A stretch of 64,000 bases of DNA, from assembly GCF_002101395.1 (NCBI RefSeq), contig NZ_CP019706.1, forward strand, positions 4,154,001 to 4,218,000, written 5' to 3'. The position numbers and the translations under genes are program-made. A model generated the notes under the pieces. The model saw only the letters and a program-made list of their open reading frames with translations. It did no database searches and had not been told where the DNA came from. This DNA is from Pantoea alhagi (GTDB lineage: Bacteria > Pseudomonadota > Gammaproteobacteria > Enterobacterales > Enterobacteriaceae). Positions 43,082 to 51,223 of this stretch are shown one piece after another (the first letter of the stretch is position 1; every line of letters begins with the position of its first letter).

Positions 43082-44914
43082 TTAGTGTTTTAACGAGTAA
43101 AAAATTTTCTCCGCCAGGGCGTGAGAAATGCCAGGCACTTTGGCGATTTCTTCAACCGAGGCGTTCATCAATGGCTGTAGGCCGCCCATATATTTTAACA
43201 GCTGCTGACGTCGTTTGGGCCCAACGCCTTCGATACTTTCCAGCGAGCTGGTATTTTTGACCTTTGCCCGCTTATTGCGATGTCCGGTTATCGCATGATT
43301 ATGGGAATCATCGCGAATATGCTGAATAACATGCAGCGCCGGTGAGTCAGGCGGTAAGGAGAATCCCTCGCCTTCAGGCTCCAGAAATAGCGTTTCCAGT
43401 CCGGCCTTACGATCGCTGCCTTTGGCCACGCCCAGTAACAGAGGATGATGTTTATCCCAGCTTACTTCCAGCTCGGAAAAAACCTGCTTCGCCTGCCCCA
43501 GTTGCCCTTTGCCGCCGTCAATCAGGATCACGTCCGGCACCTTTTCCGGCTCCAGCTCTTTACCGTAACGACGACGCAACACCTGATTCATCGCCGCATA
43601 GTCATCTCCCGGCGTGATGCCGCTGATATTATAGCGGCGATATTCAGCACGCACCGGCCCGTTACTGTCGAAAACCACGCAGGAGGCGACCGTTTGCTCG
43701 CCCATGGTATGGCTGATATCAAAGCATTCCATACGGTTGATACGCGGTAATTTAAGCACCCCGGCTAACGCCGCCAGCCGCTGATGGATCGTTGATTGCT
43801 GGGTGAGTTTAGTGACCAGCGCTGTTGCGGCGTTGGTACGCGCCAGTTTCAGATAGCGAGCACGATCGCCACGCGGCTTACTCTGAATATGAATACGGCG
43901 TCCCGCCAGCTCACTAAGAGAATCCGCCAGCAGCTCGCGTTCCGGCAGATTAAAATCCAGCAGGATTTCACCCGGTAATGTACGCGACTCGCTGCCCTGC
44001 AGATAGAACTGACCCACAAAGGTTTGCACCACTTCCGCCAGCTCGGTCCCGCCGGGAATTTTTGGGAAATAGCTGCGGCTGCCCAATACCTTGCCCTGAC
44101 GAATAAAAAGCACATGCAGACAAGCCATACCGGCATCGTAAGAGACGCCAATGACATCAAGGTCATCGCCCTGATTAGAGACAAACTGTTTTTCGGTAAC
44201 CCGCCGCACCGCCTGGATCTGATCGCGCAGGCGGGCAGCTTCTTCAAAGCGCAACGCCTGGCTGGCCTGTTCCATACGGCTGACCAGCATGTTCAGCACC
44301 TGATCATCTTTACCGGCGAGAAACAGCCGCACATACTCGGTTTGCTGAGCATATTCCTCTTCACTGACCAGGCCTGCGACGCAAGGCCCCAGACAACGCC
44401 CAATCTGATATTGCAGACAGGGTCGCGTGCGGTTGCGATAAACGCTGTTTTCACACTGCCGCACCGGGAATATTTTTTGCAGCAGCGCCAGGGTTTCACG
44501 CACCGCATAGCCATTGGGGAATGGACCGAAATATTCGCCCTTTGCATGTTTAGCGCCGCGATGGATAGCCAGCCGGGGATGAGGATCGCCGCTTAAAAAG
44601 ATATAGGGATAAGACTTATCGTCACGTAGCAGCACGTTGTAGCGCGGCTGATAAAGCTTGATGTAGTTATGTTCAAGCAGCAGCGCTTCCGTTTCAGTGT
44701 GGGTGACGGTGACATCAATATGATCGATATTGGCCACTAACGCTTCGGTTTTACGGCTGGCAAGATTGCTGCGAAAATAGCTGCTGAGGCGCTTTTTCAG
44801 ATCTTTTGCTTTACCGACGTAAATAACCGTACCGCCACTGTCATACATCCGGTAGACGCCCGGCTGGCTGGTGACGGTTTTCAGAAAGGATTTTGCATCA
44901 AAAACTTCACTCAC
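43082..44914 (-). CDS. uvrC: UvrC, excinuclease ABC subunit C
   Basis: 610 aa, the same as E. coli UvrC. It makes both incisions in nucleotide excision repair with UvrA and UvrB. Domains are: GIY-YIG nuclease at residues 15-95 (GVYRMYDSGGTVIYVGKAKDL); a Cys-rich segment with CLQYQIGRCLGPC; a UVR UvrB-binding domain near 205-240; an RNase H-like nuclease domain with ECFDISH and DVILIDGGKGQL; and C-terminal helix-hairpin-helix motifs (IEGVGPKRRQQLLKYMGG). It overlaps uvrY by 8 bp. Confidence 0.97.
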   Translation of the reverse strand: MSEVFDAKSFLKTVTSQPGVYRMYDSGGTVIYVGKAKDLKKRLSSYFRSNLASRKTEALVANIDHIDVTVTHTETEALLLEHNYIKLYQPRYNVLLRDDKSYPYIFLSGDPHPRLAIHRGAKHAKGEYFGPFPNGYAVRETLALLQKIFPVRQCENSVYRNRTRPCLQYQIGRCLGPCVAGLVSEEEYAQQTEYVRLFLAGKDDQVLNMLVSRMEQASQALRFEEAARLRDQIQAVRRVTEKQFVSNQGDDLDVIGVSYDAGMACLHVLFIRQGKVLGSRSYFPKIPGGTELAEVVQTFVGQFYLQGSESRTLPGEILLDFNLPERELLADSLSELAGRRIHIQSKPRGDRARYLKLARTNAATALVTKLTQQSTIHQRLAALAGVLKLPRINRMECFDISHTMGEQTVASCVVFDSNGPVRAEYRRYNISGITPGDDYAAMNQVLRRRYGKELEPEKVPDVILIDGGKGQLGQAKQVFSELEVSWDKHHPLLLGVAKGSDRKAGLETLFLEPEGEGFSLPPDSPALHVIQHIRDDSHNHAITGHRNKRAKVKNTSSLESIEGVGPKRRQQLLKYMGGLQPLMNASVEEIAKVPGISHALAEKIFYSLKH

Positions 44915-45566
44915 TACTGATCAACGACTCCGCATTAAACAGGCCATGTCGGATGGCCAGATGCGTCAACTCTACGTCGCCATTAATATTCAGTTTACTA
45001 AACATACGATAGCGGTAGCTGTTAACGGTTTTCGGGCTCAGATTAAGCTGTTCAGAAATATCTGTGACTTTCTGCCCTTTGGTAATCATCAGCATAATCT
45101 GCAATTCCCGTTCCGACAAACAGCTGAAAGGAGATTCTCCCTTTTCCGGTTCAATCTGGCTCAGCGCCATCTGCTGCGCTATATCAGAGGCGATATAACG
45201 TTGGCCTGAATGAACCGAACGAATCGCACTGATGACCTCCTGCGGCGCGGCTCCTTTACTGAGGTAGCCGGAAGCGCCCGCCTGCATCACTTTCGCCGGC
45301 AGCGGATTTTCCGTATGGATAGTCAGCATAATAATTTTAACATCGGGGTTAAATCGTACGATCTTGCGCGTCGCCTCCAGGCCGCCGATGCCCGGCATGT
45401 TCATATCCATCAGGATCACATCAACCTGGTTGGTCCGACACCACTTAACAGCATCCTCACCGCAGCATGCCTCGCCGGTTACCTGAATACCTTTGATATC
45501 TTCCAGTATGCGACGGATCCCTGCGCGTACCAGTTCGTGGTCATCCACAAGAAGAATGCTGATCAA
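44907..45566 (-). CDS. uvrY: UvrY, response regulator of the BarA/UvrY system
   Basis: 219 aa (E. coli 218). The receiver domain has phosphorylatable Asp54 in VILMDMNMPGIGG, acidic residues at 8-10 (LVDDHE) and a Lys near 104 (YLSKGA). A LuxR/FixJ-type HTH follows (LSERELQIMLMITKGQKVTDISEQLNLSPKTVNSYRYRMFSKL). With sensor BarA it activates the CsrB/CsrC sRNAs. No barA or csr RNA is in this window. It overlaps uvrC by 8 bp. In relatives SdiA activates uvrY, so proximity to sdiA may matter. Confidence 0.96.
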   Translation of the reverse strand: MISILLVDDHELVRAGIRRILEDIKGIQVTGEACCGEDAVKWCRTNQVDVILMDMNMPGIGGLEATRKIVRFNPDVKIIMLTIHTENPLPAKVMQAGASGYLSKGAAPQEVISAIRSVHSGQRYIASDIAQQMALSQIEPEKGESPFSCLSERELQIMLMITKGQKVTDISEQLNLSPKTVNSYRYRMFSKLNINGDVELTHLAIRHGLFNAESLISSE

Positions 45567-45974
45567 AAGAGGATTTCTCCGGAATGGTGATGTTTATGGG
45601 CGACACTTTAATTAACCGGCTTAATGTTACTCTCTTTCGTGACAGGTTTGAACATAATTCAGCGTTTTTTGGGCGGTTAATTGCTCGCTCTGCCCACCGT
45701 TATTCTACCCGTAGCGCAACTATTTCTCTCTACCGATAATAAAGCGTTAAATCCGTTAAAAAATAGGCAGAAAATCATCTAAATTTTTAAATTCCTTTAC
45801 ATACAACAAGTTAAATTAAATCCGCCGGGCACTATCGCGTGACGGAATAAGACTCCTTTGACCGTTTTTATCCAGGTTAAATAGCGCAGTTTTTTTATTT
45901 ACCTCTTCGTTCAGAAGGGCATTTTATTGTTTACCCTGCATGCTCAACTGAGAAAACAGTCTCATAATTTATGT
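45567..45974. other. AT-rich intergenic region upstream of uvrY and yecF
   Basis: About 400 bp between divergent uvrY and yecF. It is A/T-rich (especially 45750-45900), with no supported ORF. It must hold the uvrY promoter. Nothing else was recognised. Confidence 0.5.
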
Positions 45975-45980
45975 TATACT
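45972..45980 (+). promoter_or_regulatory. Extended -10 promoter candidate for yecF
   Basis: TGTTATACT (TGn plus TATACT at 45975-45980) lies 64 bp upstream of the yecF start. An ATTTGA/TCAAAT inverted repeat (45996-46001 and 46010-46015) sits in the leader between them. Confidence 0.5.
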
Positions 45981-46043
45981 TTCCTGCTATCGCTGATTTG
46001 AGCAGTAGTTCAAATGTTTGTACCATTTTATCAAGGAGAAGCT

Positions 46044-46268
46044 ATGGGTTATAACGATTTTAACACCTCGCATGAAGCAGAGAAGTTGGCGAATGAAGTT
46101 GCCTGCCTGAAGGCGATGGTCACGATGATGCTGAAAGGCATGGGCCAGGCCGATGCAGGTAAGGTGATTATCAATATGGAACGGCTTATTGCACAGTTAG
46201 ACGATCCTAAGCAGGCTGAAACTTTCGCTGATACCATTGGCCAAATCAAAGCTGGATACCGTCGCTAA
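46044..46268 (+). CDS. yecF: YecF, DUF2594 small protein
   Basis: 74 aa from the ATG at 46044, with AAGGAG upstream, the same length as E. coli YecF. The conserved core is EAEKLANEVACLKAMVTMMLKGMGQADAGKVIINMERL, probably a helical hairpin or coiled coil. Its function is unknown. In E. coli it sits between uvrY and sdiA, and here it keeps that position. An upstream extension to 46014 lacks a ribosome binding site. Confidence 0.92.
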   Translation: MGYNDFNTSHEAEKLANEVACLKAMVTMMLKGMGQADAGKVIINMERLIAQLDDPKQAETFADTIGQIKAGYRR

Positions 46269-46335
46269 AAACTTCAAACCCATTGATTTGATGCTGTTAT
46301 TCACGCATGTTATGGATTTTGCCGTGGAGTGAACA

Positions 46336-46671
46336 ATGGGTTTGCTGTTAAAAGCGTTGATTGGCGCACTGGTGGTGGTCGCGATCGGCATACTGGCCAA
46401 GAGTAAAAATTACTATATTGCAGGCTTGTTGCCTCTGTTCCCTACCTTTGCGCTGATCGCCCATTATCTGGTGGCAACCGATAAGGGTGTGAGCGCGTTA
46501 CGTACCACGCTTATTTTTGGCATGTGGGCCATTCTGCCCTACTTGTTTTATCTACTCTCATTATGGTTTTTCATCGGTGCAATGCGACTGCCTGTTGCGT
46601 TGGCCAGCGCCGTGCTGTGCTGGGTGCTGGCCGCATGGTTACTGATTACTCTATGGACACGTTGGCATTAG
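46336..46671 (+). CDS. GlpM-family inner-membrane protein (YdgC-like)
   Basis: 111 aa with four TM segments, the same length as E. coli YdgC and very similar (KNYYIAGLLPLFPTFALIAHY at residues 25-45). It belongs to the GlpM family, named for a Pseudomonas protein needed for efficient alginate production. Its molecular role is not known. It starts 67 bp after yecF and ends in a 4-bp overlap with the convergent AHL synthase gene. In E. coli, ydgC is elsewhere on the chromosome, so it and luxI are local additions between yecF and sdiA. Confidence 0.88.
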   Translation: MGLLLKALIGALVVVAIGILAKSKNYYIAGLLPLFPTFALIAHYLVATDKGVSALRTTLIFGMWAILPYLFYLLSLWFFIGAMRLPVALASAVLCWVLAAWLLITLWTRWH

Positions 46672-47282
46672 CGTCCCGATTGCCAGTTTATGGAAACGCC
46701 CAACGAAGGCAAAACCTCTTCCGGGCTAAAACGACGTGCGCCACGATACTTTTCCGCCAAATCGGGCTGCTTAACCGGAATCTTAACCGCAAAAAGGTTA
46801 TCTTCAGATTGAATCAAGCCCGGCGTAAGCGGTTCGAATCCCACTTTATGCTGTTCAAACATCTGCTCCAGCATCGGCGTAGCGGCACTGACGAGATAAT
46901 CGATGCCTGCCAGCTCTGCCAATTGAACAGCATGCCAGAGAATGGTTAGCGGTAATTCAGCATCCACATCCAGTCTGGCTGAGAAACGCGACATTTCCCA
47001 TATTGCTTCTTTACGATCGAACGGGACGCTGATGCCTTCAACGTTACCCGGTTCCTGCCACTGCATCAAACGCGCGCAGCCGCAAATTCCCATACGCGCG
47101 TGCCAGGCGATAAGCCAGCTGACATCAGAACGGTCAAAGCGATCATACTCCTGCCCCGGCGTGCTGAGCCGGGAAGGTATCGACCATCCTTCACCGCGTG
47201 CAAATACGCTATAGCGATAACTGCCCAATTCCGCCAATAACGAGGATGGCATATCCTTTAGCTGGGTTTGGATAATCTTCAT
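46668..47282 (-). CDS. LuxI-family acyl-homoserine-lactone synthase
   Basis: 204 aa from the ATG at 47282, 6 nt after AGGGG. The ATG at 47285 is too close to that site. The invariant LuxI residues are present: Arg23, Phe27, Trp33, Glu45, Asp47, Asp50, Arg71, Glu96 and Arg99 (YRYSVFARGEGW, EYDRFD, GCARLM, WEMSRF). It makes an N-acyl-homoserine lactone from S-adenosylmethionine and an acyl donor. It is 111 bp downstream of sdiA on the same strand, behind a 20-bp lux-box-like palindrome. It resembles the synthases paired with SdiA in other Erwiniaceae (PhzI-type). The acyl chain cannot be predicted. Confidence 0.94.
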   Translation of the reverse strand: MKIIQTQLKDMPSSLLAELGSYRYSVFARGEGWSIPSRLSTPGQEYDRFDRSDVSWLIAWHARMGICGCARLMQWQEPGNVEGISVPFDRKEAIWEMSRFSARLDVDAELPLTILWHAVQLAELAGIDYLVSAATPMLEQMFEQHKVGFEPLTPGLIQSEDNLFAVKIPVKQPDLAEKYRGARRFSPEEVLPSLGVSINWQSGR

Positions 47283-47312
47283 CATATTCCCCTGTCGCAC
47301 TCCCTCGTTTAA

Positions 47313-47328
47313 GCCGTATTCATACGGC
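47313..47328 (-). promoter_or_regulatory. Short hairpin in the luxI leader
   Basis: GCCGTAT (47313-47319) and ATACGGC (47322-47328) are exact inverted repeats with a 2-nt centre, about 30 bp upstream of the luxI start. It would form a stem in the mRNA leader or serve as a protein site. No T tract for termination follows (TTAAAC). Confidence 0.4.
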
Positions 47329-47381
47329 GCTAGCCCAGCTGAAACCCAGGCCGAAGGGTAGACAACTGGTTAACCTTATGA

Positions 47382-47401
47382 AACTACTAAATTTAGTAGT
47401 T
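47382..47401. promoter_or_regulatory. lux-box-like perfect 20-bp palindrome upstream of luxI
   Basis: AACTACTAAATTTAGTAGTT is a perfect palindrome of 20 bp, the standard lux box length. The outer CTAC...GTAG arms match the las/rhl/phz-type boxes (CTACCAGATCTGGTAG) rather than the ACCTG type. It lies between the sdiA stop (11 bp away) and luxI. A weak -10 (TACCCT) lies at about the distance expected if the box is centred near -42. Confidence 0.8.
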
Positions 47402-47411
47402 GCGCTAGCGC

Positions 47412-48134
47412 TCACAATAAACCCATTGCTGCTGCATAGCTGGCTACCTGGGTTTTATTCGGTGCATTGAATCGTTTCTGCAAATTTTTTTGATGAAAAT
47501 TTACCGTATGGGGCGAGATAGCCAGAATCAGTGAAATTTCTACAGCCGTTTTGCCCTCCGCTGTCCATTTTAATATTTCCAGTTCACGCTGGCTTAAGGT
47601 TATATCTAAAATGCGCATTGAAACATCGTCTAAACGCTGTAAAGTTTGTAATGACAGATCCAAAAGATACTGTAGTCTTAATTGTTGTTCCGGCTGTAAT
47701 GTCAACATATTCAGCGCCTTTTTAGAAGACGCAGATAATATACCGAGCGCTCGATTAAGCGCCATAAGCGAACAGGAAACGCCTGAAGTCAGCCCATGGG
47801 CTTTTGCCTCTTGCCAGAATAATTTCGTGCATTCTGATAGGGCATCTTGCCACAGTATAAATTTTCCCGGCAGTTGGCAAAGATCAAGAATAGGATCGAT
47901 TGCATAATAATTTTCATTTTCGTATTGCTTTACCCAACTCTTTGGATAGGTAGTAAAAAGAAACGTTTTAGGGCGCGTAAAGGGAACAGGATGGCGGATA
48001 AGTAAAGCAAAATGCTCCAATCCCAACGCTTTAACCTGCTGCTGTAATATATCCGTTAGCTCATCAGTGTTATTCAGTAAAAAAAACAGTGCCTCGACCT
48101 CCTTGCGCCAGGCGAAGTAATCATCGAACGTCAT
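47412..48134 (-). CDS. sdiA: SdiA, LuxR-family AHL-responsive regulator
   Basis: 240 aa, the same length as E. coli SdiA and strongly similar across both domains. The autoinducer-binding domain keeps Trp67, Tyr71, Asp80, Pro81 and Trp95, and the HPVPFTRPK motif is identical. The GerE/LuxR HTH is near the C-terminus (LSQRELEILKWTAEGKTAVE, then HTVNFHQKNLQKRFNAPNKTQVASYAAA). In E. coli it is an orphan receptor, but here it has an adjacent cognate-type synthase. A GCGCTAGCGC palindrome abuts the stop codon. Gene order uvrY-yecF-sdiA is conserved apart from the inserted genes. Confidence 0.95.
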   Translation of the reverse strand: MTFDDYFAWRKEVEALFFLLNNTDELTDILQQQVKALGLEHFALLIRHPVPFTRPKTFLFTTYPKSWVKQYENENYYAIDPILDLCQLPGKFILWQDALSECTKLFWQEAKAHGLTSGVSCSLMALNRALGILSASSKKALNMLTLQPEQQLRLQYLLDLSLQTLQRLDDVSMRILDITLSQRELEILKWTAEGKTAVEISLILAISPHTVNFHQKNLQKRFNAPNKTQVASYAAAMGLL

Positions 48135-48749
48135 TAAAGCCTCACCGGTACGCGAAGGCTACTCGCGCCATGGTTTAAGTCAAACTGCCACCGATGTAAC
48201 AAAAAATTAAATGCTCTCGAAAAATTATTTTAATTATATTGGCTTAAGCGGTTGCGGATAAGATCGCGCTGCATTTATGATACGTTAAGAAAATGTGATA
48301 TAATTGCTTAAGTTACACGCTTTGAACCCTTATAATTTAGTAAAGTTATATTTATCAATCTTGCGCAAGCGCAATACTTTGTGCATAAAGACAAGAATAA
48401 GATTTTTCTTAAAACTATTCAATCCCCTTGCAATTTAAGCTACGTTGATATGAAAAATCGTGCTGAAACGGCAATTCTTTTCATAAGAAAAAAGCGACAA
48501 TAATATTCTTTTGAAACAGTGTCATAGCAAAACTCATAACCCAGGCTGATTGTTAACACCGTAATTATTTTAAAATCTCTGCTTTTACTTAAGCTCTTCT
48601 TAATTCATCACTAATAATCTTTTATAAAAAATTGCCTGATCTCTATTAAATGCCGCTAACCTTTTTCGTAAGGCTTTATACCATTAGATACCATAGAAAA
48701 AGCGTTAAATAGTCCGTTTTTCAAATAATTCTTTATAGACAGCAGCCAG
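48135..48749. other. 615-bp very AT-rich region upstream of sdiA
   Basis: No supported ORF. The base composition is well below that of the flanks in GC. It includes TTGCGC-AA-GCGCAA (48361-48374), an inverted repeat standing out in AT-rich sequence. It must hold the sdiA promoter, and the 3' end of the extensin-like gene abuts it. It would be a natural target for H-NS-type silencing (inference). Confidence 0.5.
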
Positions 48750-49448
48750 TTAGCGACAAAGCATGTAGCCCCGCATTCCTAAATGGAAATGACTGGCATG
48801 CGCCGCGTTATAATTTGGCCCCAGCGCGTTGCCAAACCAGGTGCAGCTACTGTCGAACCAGCGATGCAGAAGCGCCGACGCTTCGCCCGTTCTGTGCCAG
48901 TCTCTTCCCACGCTGATTCGCGTACCGTTTGCCAGGCGAAACGCCGTTATATCCCATGCATCAGCGGTCGCATGTTCACTCAACCTGCCCTGCGCGCGGT
49001 GATAAATATTGCGGCAGGCGTAGCTTCCTACATGCTCAATACGTTCCAACGGCGATTTCAGTGGGCTTGTTAGCGCTATTTGATTTGCCTGAATCACAAA
49101 CATTGTACTGCTTACCGCCAGCGGACAGCTGGCCAAAAAACTGCTGCTCAGCGTTATCCTGGCAAACCGCTGTATCCGAATCGGCTTTTCCAGCGGGCAG
49201 GCTCCCTTCATCGCAGGAGGCTGAGTAAAGCTGATAAATCCCGCCTCACGGGCACGCTGCAACACCGACAGACAGGCCGCAGGATCATTGCGCAGGCGCT
49301 GAAGCTTATAGCGCGTAATCGGCCCTGGCGCATCGGTGACCTCCAGCGGCCTGAAGGGATCCCAGTGCGATGGCAGATGGCGCTGTAGCCAGGGCATGCC
49401 TGCCAGCGCGGCCAGAATAATAATCAGCACTATCGCCATGGTTTTCAC
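48750..49448 (-). CDS. Extensin-like/LAS-superfamily zinc peptidase-type protein
   Basis: 232 aa. An N-terminal hydrophobic segment (residues 4-18) acts as signal anchor or signal peptide, so the rest is periplasmic. It belongs to the bacterial extensin-like C-terminal family, related to D-Ala-D-Ala/M15 peptidases. The zinc motif pieces are SEHATADAWDI (SxHxxxxAxD type) near residue 160 and HASHFHLGM (HxH) near residue 220. There are several conserved Cys. Its role is probably in the cell wall, with no known substrate. The start is a GTG at 49448 with AAGGGCGG upstream. An ATG at 49439 is an alternative. Confidence 0.8.
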   Translation of the reverse strand: MKTMAIVLIIILAALAGMPWLQRHLPSHWDPFRPLEVTDAPGPITRYKLQRLRNDPAACLSVLQRAREAGFISFTQPPAMKGACPLEKPIRIQRFARITLSSSFLASCPLAVSSTMFVIQANQIALTSPLKSPLERIEHVGSYACRNIYHRAQGRLSEHATADAWDITAFRLANGTRISVGRDWHRTGEASALLHRWFDSSCTWFGNALGPNYNAAHASHFHLGMRGYMLCR

Positions 49449-49743
49449 CCGCCCTTCCCCCGATTAGCCGCTACGCTTGCCTGTTAATTGTAGCCTGTGG
49501 CCCGGTTTTTACCGGGAAAGTTACGCATTCTGTGGTTTTTTGCAGCAGCACTGCATAAAAGTTGCACCTTTTCGCGGTTTGTAAATAAATGATGCCAACT
49601 TCGGGCCTCTAATTCTGCAGGATTGGCAAAAACCATTAGCTGATAATCGGTTAATTACACTATCTTATGCCAACTTACCTGCCGGTAAGCCTGATAAATA
49701 TCGGCCAGCAGAGCCGCACGACATCACAGACAGGAACCACTTC

Positions 49744-51144
49744 ATGACAGATCAAACCAAAGATACGCTGCAAAACGCAGAAAGCCCGGATAAGCTCCGG
49801 CGTAGTCTTCATAACCGTCATATTCAGCTGATTGCTATTGGCGGTGCCATCGGAACCGGCCTGTTTATGGGGTCTGGTAAAACCATCAGTCTGGCGGGAC
49901 CGTCGATCATTTTTGTCTATATGATCATCGGTTTTATGCTGTTCTTTGTGATGCGCGCGATGGGCGAGCTATTGCTTTCCAATCTTGAATATAAATCTTT
50001 CAGTGATTTCGCCGCTGACCTGCTTGGCCCGTGGGCCGGTTATTTTACCGGATGGACCTACTGGTTCTGCTGGGTGGTTACCGGCATAGCCGACGTGGTC
50101 GCCATCAGTTCCTATTTCCAGCTCTGGTTCCCTGATTTCTCCATCTGGATGAGCGCCCTGCTTTGTGTTGTGGCCTTTCTGGCGCTTAACATTGTTACGG
50201 TTAAGCTGTTTGGTGAGCTGGAGTTCTGGTTTGCCATTATCAAAATCGTGGCTATCGTTGCGTTGATTGTTACCGGCATTGTTCTGGTGGCGATGCATTA
50301 TCCTTCTCCGGGCGGCGGTACGGCTTCGCTGTCAAATATCTGGAATGAAGGCGGTATGTTCCCGAAAGGATTAAGCGGCTTCTTTGCCGGTTTCCAGATT
50401 GCCGTGTTTGCTTTTGTTGGCATTGAACTGGTGGGCACCGCCGCAGCTGAAACGCACGACCCGCATAAGGTATTGCCGCGTGCAATTAATGCCATTCCGA
50501 TTCGCGTTATTATGTTTTATGTGCTGGCGCTGATGGTGATTATGGCGGTAACGCCCTGGACGCACGTAGTAGCCGACCGCAGTCCGTTTGTAGAAATGTT
50601 TATGCTGATTGGCCTGCCGGCGGCGGCCAGCATCGTGAACTTTGTGGTATTAACCTCTGCCGCCTCCTCGGCTAACAGTGGCATTTTCTCCACCAGCCGG
50701 ATGCTCTACGGTCTGGCGGAACAGGGTGTAGCGCATCGCGCCTTTGGCCGTCTCTCAGCACGCGCGGTACCAACTGCCGGTCTGCTTTTCTCCTGCCTCT
50801 GTCTGCTAATTGGCGTGGCGCTGATTTACCTGATCCCGAATGTCATGACCGTGTTTACCATGGTCACTACCGTTTCGGCCATTCTTTTTATGTTTGTCTG
50901 GAGCATCATCCTCTGCTCTTACCTCGCCTATCGTAAAAAATATCCGCAGCGTCATCAGCAGTCGCGCTTTAAAATGCCGCTGGGCACGCTGATGTGCTGG
51001 GTATGTATGGCTTTCTTCGTGTTTGTCATTGTTCTGCTGACGCTACAGGAAGATACGCGCCAGGCGCTGATGGTTACGCCGCTGTGGTTTATTCTGCTGG
51101 GCATCGGCTGGTGGCTGCGTAGCCGTAAGGCAGCGGTGCGTTAA
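49744..51144 (+). CDS. cycA: CycA, D-serine/D-alanine/glycine:H+ symporter
   Basis: 466 aa (E. coli 470) with 12 TM segments of the APC amino-acid transporter family. The N-terminal core NRHIQLIAIGGAIGTGLFMGSGK (about residues 24-46) and many loops are almost identical to E. coli CycA. It takes up glycine, D-alanine, D-serine and D-cycloserine. In E. coli the mRNA is repressed by the GcvB sRNA. The 295-bp upstream region (49449-49743) holds the promoter, but I did not locate a GcvB pairing site with certainty. Confidence 0.94.
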   Translation: MTDQTKDTLQNAESPDKLRRSLHNRHIQLIAIGGAIGTGLFMGSGKTISLAGPSIIFVYMIIGFMLFFVMRAMGELLLSNLEYKSFSDFAADLLGPWAGYFTGWTYWFCWVVTGIADVVAISSYFQLWFPDFSIWMSALLCVVAFLALNIVTVKLFGELEFWFAIIKIVAIVALIVTGIVLVAMHYPSPGGGTASLSNIWNEGGMFPKGLSGFFAGFQIAVFAFVGIELVGTAAAETHDPHKVLPRAINAIPIRVIMFYVLALMVIMAVTPWTHVVADRSPFVEMFMLIGLPAAASIVNFVVLTSAASSANSGIFSTSRMLYGLAEQGVAHRAFGRLSARAVPTAGLLFSCLCLLIGVALIYLIPNVMTVFTMVTTVSAILFMFVWSIILCSYLAYRKKYPQRHQQSRFKMPLGTLMCWVCMAFFVFVIVLLTLQEDTRQALMVTPLWFILLGIGWWLRSRKAAVR

Positions 51145-51195
51145 CAGCGGCCTGTTGCCGGAGTGACGTTCTGATACTGACAGCTTGTCAGCTCA

Positions 51196-51221
51196 GGGGC
51201 GAACGCAGGTTCGCCCCTTTT
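51196..51221 (+). terminator. Terminator of cycA
   Basis: GGGGCGAAC (51196-51204) and GTTCGCCCC (51209-51217) form a perfect 9-bp stem with a GCAG loop, then TTTT. It sits between convergent cycA and the YdjM-type gene. Confidence 0.92.
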
Positions 51222-51223
51222 CG

